From a virus, in the IMG/VR virus record IMGVR_UViG_3300021138_000031, positions 1 through 57,739 of that record: a stretch of DNA of 57,739 bases. The stretch is one strand, 5' to 3'. Positions within the stretch are counted from its first letter, which is position 1. Each line of letters starts with the position of its first letter. This document shows, piece after piece, positions 37,684 through 45,276 of this stretch. The position numbers and the translations under genes are program-made. The notes under the pieces were generated by a model, which saw only the letters and a list, made by a program, of their open reading frames with translations, was not told the DNA's origin and ran no database searches.

Positions 37684-38798
37684 TGTCAGTATTCGATGCG
37701 ACTAATCACAAAGATCCAACTAAAGTCAAGGCATTCTTTGACGACCCTGTAACTATCGCGCGTTACGATAAGCAGAAGTATCCCTTCCTTGAGAAGCTTA
37801 CACAGTCACAACTTGGCTTCTTTTGGAGACCAGAAGAGATCGACGTGTTTCGTGACGCTAAAGACTTTAAGGCATTGACAAAGCATGAGCAGCACATCTT
37901 TACCTCTAATCTCAAGCGACAGATCCTTCTCGACTCCGTTCAAGGGCGCGCACCAACAGCAGCATTCAGTCCTATCTGCTCACTTCCTGAACTCGAGAAT
38001 TGGATCCTTACATGGGCATTCAGCGAATCTATACACTCACGCAGTTACACTCACATCATTCGGAACGTATACGCTGACCCGTCGGTTATATTCGACGGAA
38101 TGATGGACATGAAAGAGATTGTAGACTGCGCCGGCGACATCAGCAAGTACTACGACAAGTTGATTATGTTGAACAATTTCCACGAATTGAGTGGATATAA
38201 AATAGATGCTGGTATTTCAGATTATAGTGATCTTTATAAACACAAGAAAGCTCTCTGGCTTACTCTTATGTCAGTTAATATTCTAGAAGGTGTTCGCTTC
38301 TATGTCAGCTTTGCCTGCTCTTGGGCTTTTGCTGAGGTAAAGAAGATGGAGGGCAACGCTAAGATCATCAAGCTGATCGCTCGCGATGAGAACCTTCATC
38401 TTGCAGGTACACAACAACTACTTAAGGTACTACCGACTGATGATCCTGACTTTGCTAAGATACGTGAAGAGACAAAGGATGAGTGCATCAAGATGTTTGT
38501 TGATGCGGTTGATCAAGAGAAGGCATGGGCTAACTATCTATTTAAAGATGGCTCAATGATAGGTTTAAATGAAGCTCTTTTGGTTGAATATATAGAGTGG
38601 ATAGGACATAAGAGAATGACTGCAGTAGGTCTTCCTTGTCCATACAAAACCGGGTCTAATCCTCTGCCGTGGACGCAGAAGTGGATCAGCGGCGCTGAAG
38701 TTCAAGTAGCTCCACAAGAAACTGAGATCACCAGCTATATTGGCGGTGGCGTTAAGAAGGATGTTAATAATGATTCGTTTAAAGGTTTTTCTCTTTAG
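37683..38798 (+). CDS. nrdB: Ribonucleotide reductase class I small subunit
   Basis: A 371-residue radical-generating beta subunit. FSESIHSRSYTHI has the E..H...Y arrangement of the iron ligands and radical tyrosine, LEGVRFYVSF and ARDENLHLAGT give the remaining Glu, Glu and His ligands. The C-terminal FKGFSL tail should dock on NrdA. ATG 37683 is preferred to 37677 because of GGGAG spacing. Its end overlaps the secreted nuclease gene by 29 bases. Confidence 0.97.
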   Translation: MSVFDATNHKDPTKVKAFFDDPVTIARYDKQKYPFLEKLTQSQLGFFWRPEEIDVFRDAKDFKALTKHEQHIFTSNLKRQILLDSVQGRAPTAAFSPICSLPELENWILTWAFSESIHSRSYTHIIRNVYADPSVIFDGMMDMKEIVDCAGDISKYYDKLIMLNNFHELSGYKIDAGISDYSDLYKHKKALWLTLMSVNILEGVRFYVSFACSWAFAEVKKMEGNAKIIKLIARDENLHLAGTQQLLKVLPTDDPDFAKIREETKDECIKMFVDAVDQEKAWANYLFKDGSMIGLNEALLVEYIEWIGHKRMTAVGLPCPYKTGSNPLPWTQKWISGAEVQVAPQETEITSYIGGGVKKDVNNDSFKGFSL

Positions 38799-39573
38799 TC
38801 TATTAGTCGCTGCATCAGCATATGCCGCTGATCAACAGCCACCAAAACCAGTTGATACTTGTAAAGTACAGGTACCCTACGGACAGCCGTCTACGGTCGC
38901 AGGTCATCCTGTTATTTGTCGTAATGCTTATATACTTGAGTCCGATCCAGTTGCTAAGATTCCTAATTGGGTCGCATGGACACTTACACCTGACCATGCC
39001 ATCGGTTGTGTTCCTCGTACTAATGCTTTCGCAACTGACCAGTCTCTTCTGACAGTAGGTCACGCTACTCCTGCAGACTATGCAGGATCTGGTTATGACC
39101 AAGGTCATCTAGCTAATGATGCAGACATGTCATGGGATCCACAAGTTGAACACGAGTCGTTCTACATGTCTAACATGAGCCCGCAATTACCGTCAGTTAA
39201 TCGTGGTACATGGAAGAACCTTGAGTCTGCAGAGCGCGCATGGGTCTATAAGCTTAAGCATCCATTCACTATCATTGCTGGTAATATCTACTCGGCTAAT
39301 GGTAAGACAATTGGCCTTAATAAAGTTGCAGTGCCTGACTATCTATTTAAGATTGTTACCGATGACACTACTAAGCAGACATATGCATTTTTGTTTCCAC
39401 ACAAAGATGGACTAGACGCCGATTTCACTAAATACCAGGTGACGGTTGCTGACGTAGAGAAGGCAAGCGGTATCACATTCTCTATTCCTGATGCTAAGAC
39501 AGTGAAGAACAAGGTCCCAGACACGGATCTCAAGACTCTCGCAGACGACAAGAAAAAGCAATGTAAGGAGTAA
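38770..39573 (+). CDS. Secreted DNA/RNA non-specific endonuclease
   Basis: A 267-residue protein with a Sec signal at 1-19 ending AYA. The nuclease core has GYDQGHLANDADMSW and FYMSNMSPQLPSVNRGTWKN, matching the His-Me finger NUC family (Serratia nuclease). The usual DRGH reads DQGH; the general-base His and the metal-ligand Asn are kept. It should act in the periplasm or outside the cell, degrading nucleic acid released at lysis or DNA of rival phages. The 29-base overlap with nrdB means it is expressed with the dNTP genes. The N-terminal ATG lies at the only signal-peptide start. Confidence 0.88.
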   Translation: MIRLKVFLFSLLVAASAYAADQQPPKPVDTCKVQVPYGQPSTVAGHPVICRNAYILESDPVAKIPNWVAWTLTPDHAIGCVPRTNAFATDQSLLTVGHATPADYAGSGYDQGHLANDADMSWDPQVEHESFYMSNMSPQLPSVNRGTWKNLESAERAWVYKLKHPFTIIAGNIYSANGKTIGLNKVAVPDYLFKIVTDDTTKQTYAFLFPHKDGLDADFTKYQVTVADVEKASGITFSIPDAKTVKNKVPDTDLKTLADDKKKQCKE

Positions 39574-39576
39574 CAA

Positions 39577-39831
39577 ATGGCCGACATAGAAATGGAAGAC
39601 CTCATCAACATTCTTAAGGACACTGTTGATGATGAAGCTCAACGTACTAACATTTACCACGACCTAATCAACCTCTTCATCTCTGAAGGTGAAGACGACT
39701 TCGGCGACGTAGTCGGTATGGATGATGCATTTGATACCGCTCATGATGAAATCGAAGCTAATATGACTATTGAAGAGTCAGACTACGATGAAGAAGATGA
39801 GGAAGAGCTCGACGAAGAAGACGAAGAGTAA
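39577..39831 (+). CDS. Small very acidic protein
   Basis: An 84-residue protein, helical at first (MADIEMEDLINILKDTVDDE) and ending in a run of Asp/Glu (DYDEEDEEELDEEDEE). The net charge is strongly negative, as in DNA-mimic or histone-like-binding proteins, but no specific match is seen. It lies 3 bases after the nuclease gene and could even be an inhibitor; that is speculation. Confidence 0.7.
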   Translation: MADIEMEDLINILKDTVDDEAQRTNIYHDLINLFISEGEDDFGDVVGMDDAFDTAHDEIEANMTIEESDYDEEDEEELDEEDEE

Positions 39832-39836
39832 TACTC

Positions 39837-40595
39837 GTGAATAGGTATCGCACCGTCTTTATATCTGACACTCATCTTGGAACTAAGATGAGCCAGTCTA
39901 GATTTCTATTAGACTTTCTTAAATCATTTGAGTGCGATACCTTATATCTTGTTGGTGATATTATCGACGGCTGGGCGATGCACAAAAGCTTCTACTGGCC
40001 ACAAGAGCATAATGACGTCATACAGAAATTAATGCGTAAGGCTCGTAAGGGCACTAAGATAGTATATCTTCCTGGTAACCATGACGAGTTCTTACGCAGT
40101 TTCTGTGACACTACATTCGGTGAGATATCACTCGTAGATAAAGATATTTACATCGGTGTAGATGGTAAGAAGTATCTGGTCATGCACGGTGACCAGTTTG
40201 ATGTCGTAGTAAACAATATGAAGTGGCTATCACATCTTGGTAGCTGGGCATATGACGTGACTATCGACATCAATGTCTTACTATCAAAGCTTAGAACCAT
40301 GCTAGGTAGACCATACTGGTCACTTAGCGCGTGGGCAAAGTACAAAGTAAAGACTGCAGTCAACTTTATAGGAGACTACGAAGAGAACCTAACATCCTAT
40401 GCTAATAGCAAGGGAGCAGACGGTATAATCTGTGGACACATTCATCATCCAAACATACGTGACATCGACGGAATTACATATATAAACTGTGGCGACTGGT
40501 GTGAGACCTGTAGCGCTATAGTCGAGCACCTCGATGGTACGATGGAAGTGATAATGTGGAATGAGTTACGAGAATCCATGGACGTTCAACAATAA
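39837..40595 (+). CDS. Metallophosphoesterase (LpxH-like)
   Basis: A 252-residue calcineurin-fold enzyme. All metal motifs are present: FISDTHLGT (about 8-16), LVGDIIDGW, LPGNHDEFL, MHGDQFD and CGHIHHPN. The pattern is closest to UDP-2,3-diacylglucosamine hydrolase-like phosphatases; some phage relatives act on nucleotides or DNA ends. Start is GTG 39837. It overlaps the GIY-YIG gene by 35 bases. The substrate is not settled from sequence. Confidence 0.85.
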   Translation: MNRYRTVFISDTHLGTKMSQSRFLLDFLKSFECDTLYLVGDIIDGWAMHKSFYWPQEHNDVIQKLMRKARKGTKIVYLPGNHDEFLRSFCDTTFGEISLVDKDIYIGVDGKKYLVMHGDQFDVVVNNMKWLSHLGSWAYDVTIDINVLLSKLRTMLGRPYWSLSAWAKYKVKTAVNFIGDYEENLTSYANSKGADGIICGHIHHPNIRDIDGITYINCGDWCETCSAIVEHLDGTMEVIMWNELRESMDVQQ

Positions 40596-40980
40596 TGTAG
40601 TCGACTCAGAGATCCTAGAGAACTATATAGGATTTGTATACATTATCACGAACCTCACAAACAATAAGAAATATATAGGTAAGAAGCTTCTAAAGAAGTC
40701 AAAGACACGCCAAGTTAAGGGTAAGAAGAAGCGCTCACTAGTCGAGTCTGACTGGAAAGACTACTATGGATCTAATAAAGATCTATTAGTCGAGTTAAAC
40801 AGTGAAGGCATGGCTCCTAGTAACTTTAAGCGTGAGATACTCAGGCTGTGTAAGACCAAAGGCGAGTGCACTTATTACGAGGCTAAAGCACAGTTTGATG
40901 CAGACGTGCTAAATAAAGATGACTACTACAATGGTTGGATCATAGCCAAGGTTAGTAGAAGTCATTTACCAAAGAATTAG
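40561..40980 (+). CDS. GIY-YIG-type endonuclease
   Basis: A 139-residue protein. FVYIITNLTNNKKYIGKKL (about 24-42) is the GIY-YIG motif. SLVESDWKDYYGSNKDL and REILRLCKTKGECTYYEAKA follow, with a likely catalytic Glu. Related small phage proteins are putative homing or DNA-degrading nucleases. The TAG stop shares its G with the first base of tRNA-Ser(GCT), so processing of that tRNA would cut the stop codon. No DNA-recognition tail typical of Seg proteins is seen. Confidence 0.85.
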   Translation: MSYENPWTFNNNVVDSEILENYIGFVYIITNLTNNKKYIGKKLLKKSKTRQVKGKKKRSLVESDWKDYYGSNKDLLVELNSEGMAPSNFKREILRLCKTKGECTYYEAKAQFDADVLNKDDYYNGWIIAKVSRSHLPKN

Positions 40981-41069
40981 GAAGGGTGGCTGAGTGGCCT
41001 AAAGCACCTCACTGCTAACGAGACGTACCTTAACCGGTACCGTGGGTTCGAATCCCACCCCTTCCGCCA
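40980..41069 (+). tRNA. tRNA-Ser(GCT)
   Basis: 90-nt class II tRNA. Acceptor GGAAGGG/CCCTTCC, loop CTGCTAA (GCT), long variable arm GTACCTTAACCGGTAC, T arm GTGGG/CCCAC, then G and CCA. Its first G is the last base of the upstream stop codon. It lies 30 kb from the main array. Confidence 0.95.
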
Positions 41070-41070
41070 T

Positions 41071-41078
41071 TATAAATA
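41071..41078 (+). promoter_or_regulatory. T4-type late promoter
   Basis: Perfect TATAAATA one base after tRNA-Ser, 23 bp before ATG 41102. Confidence 0.75.
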
Positions 41079-41101
41079 GATGATCTAAAAGGGGTGCATC
41101 T

Positions 41102-41860
41102 ATGAAGTCAATATTAAAAACTATGAAGAAAGTGGTTCGCGAGGAGCGTGGTCTTCCACTCAATGAGACTAAGATTAGTCTTGAGTACCATGACGAGCTG
41201 AATCCTAAATTATGGAATGGATGGGACTTAAAGCCTGAAGTTAGACAGAAGCTACTAGACTTCGCAAAGACATGGGCTGAGTTTGCCAAAATACAACCAA
41301 GTATGATTAAAGACATCATTATGATAGGTGGCAATACAAATTACAACTATACACCTAAATCAGATATAGATGTGCATCTGCTTATAGATAGAAATAAGAT
41401 TAATCCTGACAGAGAGTTTGTCGACGAGTACTTACAAGCCAAGAAAGTACTGTGGACAATGACCCATAATGTCACGATACTAGGGTATCCTATCGAGCCA
41501 TATGCTCAAGATATAAATCAAGCTCATGCATCTGGTCAAGGAGTATTCAGTCTTAAGAGAAACATGTGGATTCAAAAGCCTAATCATGAGAAGCTAGACT
41601 TTAAGTCTGATAAGAATCTCAAGAAGAAGGTTATGTTCTATGCACATATGATCGACGACATGATTAAGAACAAGATGGATGCCGGTGTGTTTAATGATCT
41701 GAGAAAGAAGATGGCAGACATGAGATCTGCCGGTATTGCCAAGGGTGGTGAGTTTAGCTTTGAGAACCTAGTCTTCAAGGAGCTCCGTAACCGTGGATAT
41801 CTTGACAAGATGAATAACTACGAGAAGACAATGAAGGATCAGCAACTTAGCCTAAAATAA
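41102..41860 (+). CDS. Nucleotidyltransferase-fold protein, possible internal head protein
   Basis: A 252-residue protein. IGGNTNYNYTPKSDIDVHLL (about 75-94) is the GG/GS...DxD signature of the Pol-beta-type nucleotidyltransferase fold. YHDELNPKLWNGWDLKPEVR before it is typical of a family common in large phages. The first 22 residues are a basic amphipathic helix ending LNE, which fits a capsid-targeting peptide. A late promoter supports virion association. Substrate (tRNA, protein or small molecule) unknown. Confidence 0.8.
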   Translation: MKSILKTMKKVVREERGLPLNETKISLEYHDELNPKLWNGWDLKPEVRQKLLDFAKTWAEFAKIQPSMIKDIIMIGGNTNYNYTPKSDIDVHLLIDRNKINPDREFVDEYLQAKKVLWTMTHNVTILGYPIEPYAQDINQAHASGQGVFSLKRNMWIQKPNHEKLDFKSDKNLKKKVMFYAHMIDDMIKNKMDAGVFNDLRKKMADMRSAGIAKGGEFSFENLVFKELRNRGYLDKMNNYEKTMKDQQLSLK

Positions 41861-41863
41861 AGG

Positions 41864-41892
41864 TGTACATTATGAAGATTATGATATACAGT
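41864..41892 (+). promoter_or_regulatory. Possible early promoter inside small ORF
   Basis: TGTACA, 17 bp, TACAGT: the same boxes and spacing as the early promoters, but without the downstream AAGAATATAAGC. It would drive the glutaredoxin gene and overlaps the start of the ORF at 41872. Confidence 0.4.
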
Positions 41893-41982
41893 GAACTTGA
41901 GATGCTAGTTAGGGAAGACATGATGAGAAATGGTTTTGACCCTGACACAGAGATTGAATTATATTGGAGCACTAGACTATGA
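41872..41982 (+). CDS. Possible 36-residue ORF before glutaredoxin
   Basis: A short acidic frame (MKIMIYSELEMLVREDMMRN then GFDPDTEIELYWSTRL). AAAGG precedes ATG 41872 and its stop overlaps the glutaredoxin start as ATGA, which favours real translation. The DPDTEI end is seen in small phage proteins. It also contains a promoter-like sequence, so the ORF may be partly accidental. Confidence 0.5.
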   Translation: MKIMIYSELEMLVREDMMRNGFDPDTEIELYWSTRL

Positions 41983-42248
41983 TCAACCACGTTGAACTAT
42001 ACACAAAGCCTGACTGTCCTTACTGCACGCGTGCAAAGCACCTGCTAAAGACCATGAATATCCCATTTAACGAGCAGATGCTCAACAAAGACTTCACGCG
42101 TGAGACTCTTCTAGAGAAGTTCCCACACGCTAAGACTTATCCATTAGTAGTTATCGATGGATTCCATATCGGCGGCTACTCGCAGTTGGAAGAGAAGATC
42201 AATGAGGAATACAAGAGTGACAAGCAACTACTTAATGAGGGGGAGTGA
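41979..42248 (+). CDS. grx: Glutaredoxin
   Basis: An 89-residue thioredoxin-fold protein. YTKPDCPYCTRAKHLL holds the active-site CPYC, TYPLVVIDG contains the cis-proline, and HIGGYSQLEE the glutathione-binding GGY. It reduces disulfides with glutathione and most likely recycles NrdA. Family length is normal. Coupled to the small ORF before it by an ATGA overlap. Confidence 0.95.
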   Translation: MINHVELYTKPDCPYCTRAKHLLKTMNIPFNEQMLNKDFTRETLLEKFPHAKTYPLVVIDGFHIGGYSQLEEKINEEYKSDKQLLNEGE

Positions 42249-42249
42249 A

Positions 42250-42519
42250 ATGCAGTATACAAGACAGAATCTGTTAAACGATCTTAAACTACACGCAGTC
42301 GAAGTTCGCTTTACCAAAGTCAATGGCGAGAAGCGTGTGATGCACTGCACACTTCAGCCGCACCTTCTTCCTCCTCAAACTAATATTCAAAAGCTTGAGG
42401 AAGAGCACGATAAGAATAGCAACACAGACGTGCTTGCTGTATGGGATTTACAAAATGGCGGTTGGCGTTCGTTTCGTGTAGACTCGGTTGAATACGCTCA
42501 AGCAATTGATGGATATTAA
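42250..42519 (+). CDS. WYL_2/DUF2693 Sm-like fold protein
   Basis: An 89-residue protein. VRFTKVNGEKRVMHCTLQPH then LLPPQTN (about 19-45) and VLAVWDLQNGGWRSFRVDSV (about 63-82) are the WYL_2 (DUF2693) signature, a small beta-barrel with an Sm-like fold found in T4-like phages. Nucleic acid binding is suspected but not established. It follows glutaredoxin by 1 base. Confidence 0.85.
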   Translation: MQYTRQNLLNDLKLHAVEVRFTKVNGEKRVMHCTLQPHLLPPQTNIQKLEEEHDKNSNTDVLAVWDLQNGGWRSFRVDSVEYAQAIDGY

Positions 42520-42520
42520 T

Positions 42521-42856
42521 ATGGCGAAGAAACTCGTACTAGTAACGACTATCAGCACATTTGCCCACTCATACGTCTTTAGTGAAGAAGAGGGTATTCC
42601 TAGTGAGTTAGTGCTGGACTTTATTGGTGATGACTCAGTCGAAGAGATGTCTCAAACATGGATCGGTGAACAAGTTATTGGACACCGTGACATTACATTT
42701 GAAGAGTACTTACAGCTCTTCGACAAAGAGAACGACTATCTCAAGGACTGGACTACTGAGCAAAAGCTTAAGTTTATCATGGATCCAGAAAAGTTAGAAC
42801 AAAAAATGCAAGATCGTGTTAAAGAGCAGATGGTGTCTGTAGCTATAGGATTATAA
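42521..42856 (+). CDS. Conserved phage protein, unknown
   Basis: A 111-residue acidic protein. A beta-rich N-terminus (KKLVLVTTISTFAHSYVFSE) is followed by helices (HRDITFEEYLQLFDKENDYL). ATG 42521 lies 1 base after the previous stop; an upstream in-frame ATG at 42488 overlaps the WYL_2 gene. One base separates it from the SpeD-like fusion gene, so it may be part of that operon. No family recognised. Confidence 0.7.
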   Translation: MAKKLVLVTTISTFAHSYVFSEEEGIPSELVLDFIGDDSVEEMSQTWIGEQVIGHRDITFEEYLQLFDKENDYLKDWTTEQKLKFIMDPEKLEQKMQDRVKEQMVSVAIGL

Positions 42857-42857
42857 T

Positions 42858-43820
42858 ATGGCAAATAGAGTATGGGGTCAGTCCTTTGGCTATCACTACA
42901 CAGTTGAAGGATCTGATTGTGATCTAGAAAGTCTTAAATCATTTGATACATCACAACAATTTTTAATTGAGTTGCTATCAATATACTCTGTATATCCAAT
43001 TCCAGCATCCGGTTATCCAAACGTATTTAAGTATAATCCTGAATCTGATGCATTAGCTATTCATCAAGCACTAGTAACTGGAATGATTAGTATATACACA
43101 AATCCCAGTGACAGTGCAATCTACTTTGATATGATGATTGATAGATCATTTAATCAGGAACCTATCATTAATATGATGGCTAAACATTATGGAATGAAAG
43201 TATATAAAACTAATTTTATGCGTCGACAAGCAGACCTTAAACATACTCTTAGTGGAAATAATGAAGAGGATATTATTAAACATATTACTATGGCTGGTAA
43301 TATTACATTTAATGATATATTTGAACGAGCTTTGCCTGATGGCTTAGTGCTTGAATTTGGTGTTGCTGAGGGTAAGTCTATTAGGGAGATGGCTGCTGCA
43401 GCACCAGATAGAAAGATCTGGGGATTTGACTCGTTTGAAGGACTTCCAGAAGACTGGAAAGAGGATGTTGGAAAAGGTGCTTTCGCCTGTGAGCCACCAA
43501 CAGACTTGGCTGACAACGTTGAGTTAGTCATCGGCTGGTTTAACAATACTCTAGAAGAGTGGGCCACAAATAATCCAGGTCCTTTATCTGTTATACATCT
43601 TGATGCAGATCTATACTCATCAACAGACTACGTGATGCGCACACTCGAGGACAGATTTGTTGATGGCACTATCATCGTGTTCGATGAGATACACGGTCAC
43701 CCTGACCATAAAGAGCATGAGTATAAGAACTTCCTAGAGTTCCTTGATCGCACCGGCTTTAAGTGGGAATGCTTGGGACAACGTACTGGTGAAGCAGCCG
43801 CGTTTAGGATCTATAAATAA
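42858..43820 (+). CDS. Inactive SpeD-like domain fused to TylF-type methyltransferase
   Basis: A 320-residue fusion. Residues about 7-125 follow the fold of the SpeD-like protein encoded next door (FGYHYTVEGSDC; IYFDMMIDRSFNQEP; YKTNFMRRQA). The Ser, His and Cys needed for pyruvoyl formation and decarboxylation are not conserved. Residues about 150-320 are a class I SAM methyltransferase of the TylF (macrocin O-methyltransferase) type: LVLEFGVAEGKSIREMA, IWGFDSFEGLPEDW, VIHLDADLYSSTDYV, FDEIHGHPDHKEHEY. TylF enzymes methylate sugar hydroxyls. The sugar target could come from the heptose genes downstream; the decayed domain may regulate its active paralogue. Both ideas are inference. Confidence 0.82.
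   Translation: MANRVWGQSFGYHYTVEGSDCDLESLKSFDTSQQFLIELLSIYSVYPIPASGYPNVFKYNPESDALAIHQALVTGMISIYTNPSDSAIYFDMMIDRSFNQEPIINMMAKHYGMKVYKTNFMRRQADLKHTLSGNNEEDIIKHITMAGNITFNDIFERALPDGLVLEFGVAEGKSIREMAAAAPDRKIWGFDSFEGLPEDWKEDVGKGAFACEPPTDLADNVELVIGWFNNTLEEWATNNPGPLSVIHLDADLYSSTDYVMRTLEDRFVDGTIIVFDEIHGHPDHKEHEYKNFLEFLDRTGFKWECLGQRTGEAAAFRIYK
43812..43819 (+). promoter_or_regulatory. T4-type late promoter
   Basis: Perfect TATAAATA overlapping the stop codon of the fusion gene, 36 bp before the SpeD-like start. It would drive the decarboxylase-sugar cluster late. Confidence 0.65.
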
Positions 43821-43855
43821 AATCACCTTAACAATGTACATGGGAGTACTGACTA

Positions 43856-44239
43856 ATGAGTGAATACTGGGGATATCACCTAATCATTGACGCATCCGGT
43901 TGTAATCCGGAATCTATCTCATCTGCTGATAATATCACAGCATTTGCAAAACAATTAGTAGTAGACATCGATATGGTACCATATGGTGAGCCACAGGTAG
44001 TTAACTTTGGTAGTGGTAATAAGCAAGGATATACTCTCGTACAATTAATCGAGACTTCTAATATCTGCGCGCACTTTGTAGAAGAAAATAATACATTCTA
44101 TCTTGATGTTTTCTCATGCAAGCCATATGACCCACAGATTGTTATTGAACTAACTAAGAAGTATTTTAAGTATACAAACTTTCGTACGGCTTTCTTAGAA
44201 CGTCAAGCACCGTCTGAAAATTCAACAGAAACAGTATAA
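43856..44239 (+). CDS. SpeD-like pyruvoyl-dependent decarboxylase
   Basis: A 127-residue protein of the S-adenosylmethionine decarboxylase (SpeD, class 1b) fold. Ser68 in IETSNI, His73 in CAHF and Cys88 in VFSC have exactly the +5 and +20 spacing of the catalytic Ser63, His68 and Cys83 of the Thermotoga enzyme, so self-cleavage to a pyruvoyl group is expected. The family makes decarboxylated SAM for spermidine, and some phage and bacterial members are reported to decarboxylate ornithine or arginine instead. The substrate here is not decided. GGAG precedes ATG 43856. Confidence 0.85.
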   Translation: MSEYWGYHLIIDASGCNPESISSADNITAFAKQLVVDIDMVPYGEPQVVNFGSGNKQGYTLVQLIETSNICAHFVEENNTFYLDVFSCKPYDPQIVIELTKKYFKYTNFRTAFLERQAPSENSTETV

Positions 44240-44265
44240 ACTATAGATAAATTATTGAGGATGAC

Positions 44266-45276
44266 ATGACTGAAGAACAATATAATGCTTTTGAAGAGAA
44301 TGAGATATCAAAAAAATCACAAGGCGGCACAGAGATCACTAAGAGATCAATCGCCGCCTTGGTCGACCCAGAGTTAGCAAGTAACTTTCAGGTTATTCCT
44401 GCACGCGTGCGTGAGTTGCAAGACGACAAGATTCGTATATACTGGCTACATGACCTAGCAGAAGATCCAGAAGCCAATCACCTGCAAGATCCACGCAGTC
44501 GTGATCGCTTTCATAAGTTTGTGTTCTCGAGCAACTGGCAATATCAGCAGTATGTCGATAAGCTTGGTTTCCCACAGTCATCCGACTCAGTTGTATTAGA
44601 GACACCAATTGAACCATTCAAGCGTGTAGAGAAGAGCAAAGATGAGGTTCGTCTCATCTATTTCTCGACACCACATCGTGGTCTAGAGTTGCTAGTGCCT
44701 GTGTTTGAAGAGCTTGCAAAGCACCATGACAACGTTCATCTCGATGTGTTCTCTAGCTATAAGATCTATGGCTGGGAAGAAGCAGACGAGAAGTATGAGG
44801 CACTATTCGATCGCATACGCAATCATCCAAAGATGACTTATCATGGCTTCCAGCCTAATGATGTATTGCGTGAGGCTGTTAGCAAGGCACACATCCTAGC
44901 ATATCCATCTATCTGGGCTGAGACGAGCTGCCGCGTATTGATGGAGTCGATGAGTGCCGGTCTGTTGTGCGTGCATCCTAACTTCGGTGCATTGGCCGAC
45001 ACTTCAGGTGGATTAACATCTATGTACCCATATGACACCAATCCAAACAATCACGCCAATATCTTTTATGCACATCTTGATGAGGCTGTTAATATTGTTA
45101 ACACCGAGAATGCACAAAACTATCTAGGCTTTACAAAGACATATGCTGATGCACGATTTAATATCCAAAAGATATCTAGCCAATGGAATACAGTGATGAA
45201 GGGACTACTTCAGCAGTATCCAGACGCAGAGTCGAGAGCATTGAAGAAGAGAGAGATGTTTAGGTATAAAGTCTAA
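44266..45276 (+). CDS. GT4-like glycosyltransferase
   Basis: A 336-residue GT-B-fold enzyme. The N-terminal SQGGTEITKRS binds the acceptor side. RLIYFSTPHRGLELLVPVFE and YHGFQPNDVLREAVSKAHIL then YPSIWAETSCRVLMESMSAG form the C-terminal nucleotide-sugar domain with the Ex7E-type motif. It transfers a sugar, probably from the heptose pathway encoded by the next two genes. Acceptor unknown: virion protein, DNA base or host LPS are all possible. Cytoplasmic, no membrane segment. Confidence 0.86.
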   Translation: MTEEQYNAFEENEISKKSQGGTEITKRSIAALVDPELASNFQVIPARVRELQDDKIRIYWLHDLAEDPEANHLQDPRSRDRFHKFVFSSNWQYQQYVDKLGFPQSSDSVVLETPIEPFKRVEKSKDEVRLIYFSTPHRGLELLVPVFEELAKHHDNVHLDVFSSYKIYGWEEADEKYEALFDRIRNHPKMTYHGFQPNDVLREAVSKAHILAYPSIWAETSCRVLMESMSAGLLCVHPNFGALADTSGGLTSMYPYDTNPNNHANIFYAHLDEAVNIVNTENAQNYLGFTKTYADARFNIQKISSQWNTVMKGLLQQYPDAESRALKKREMFRYKV

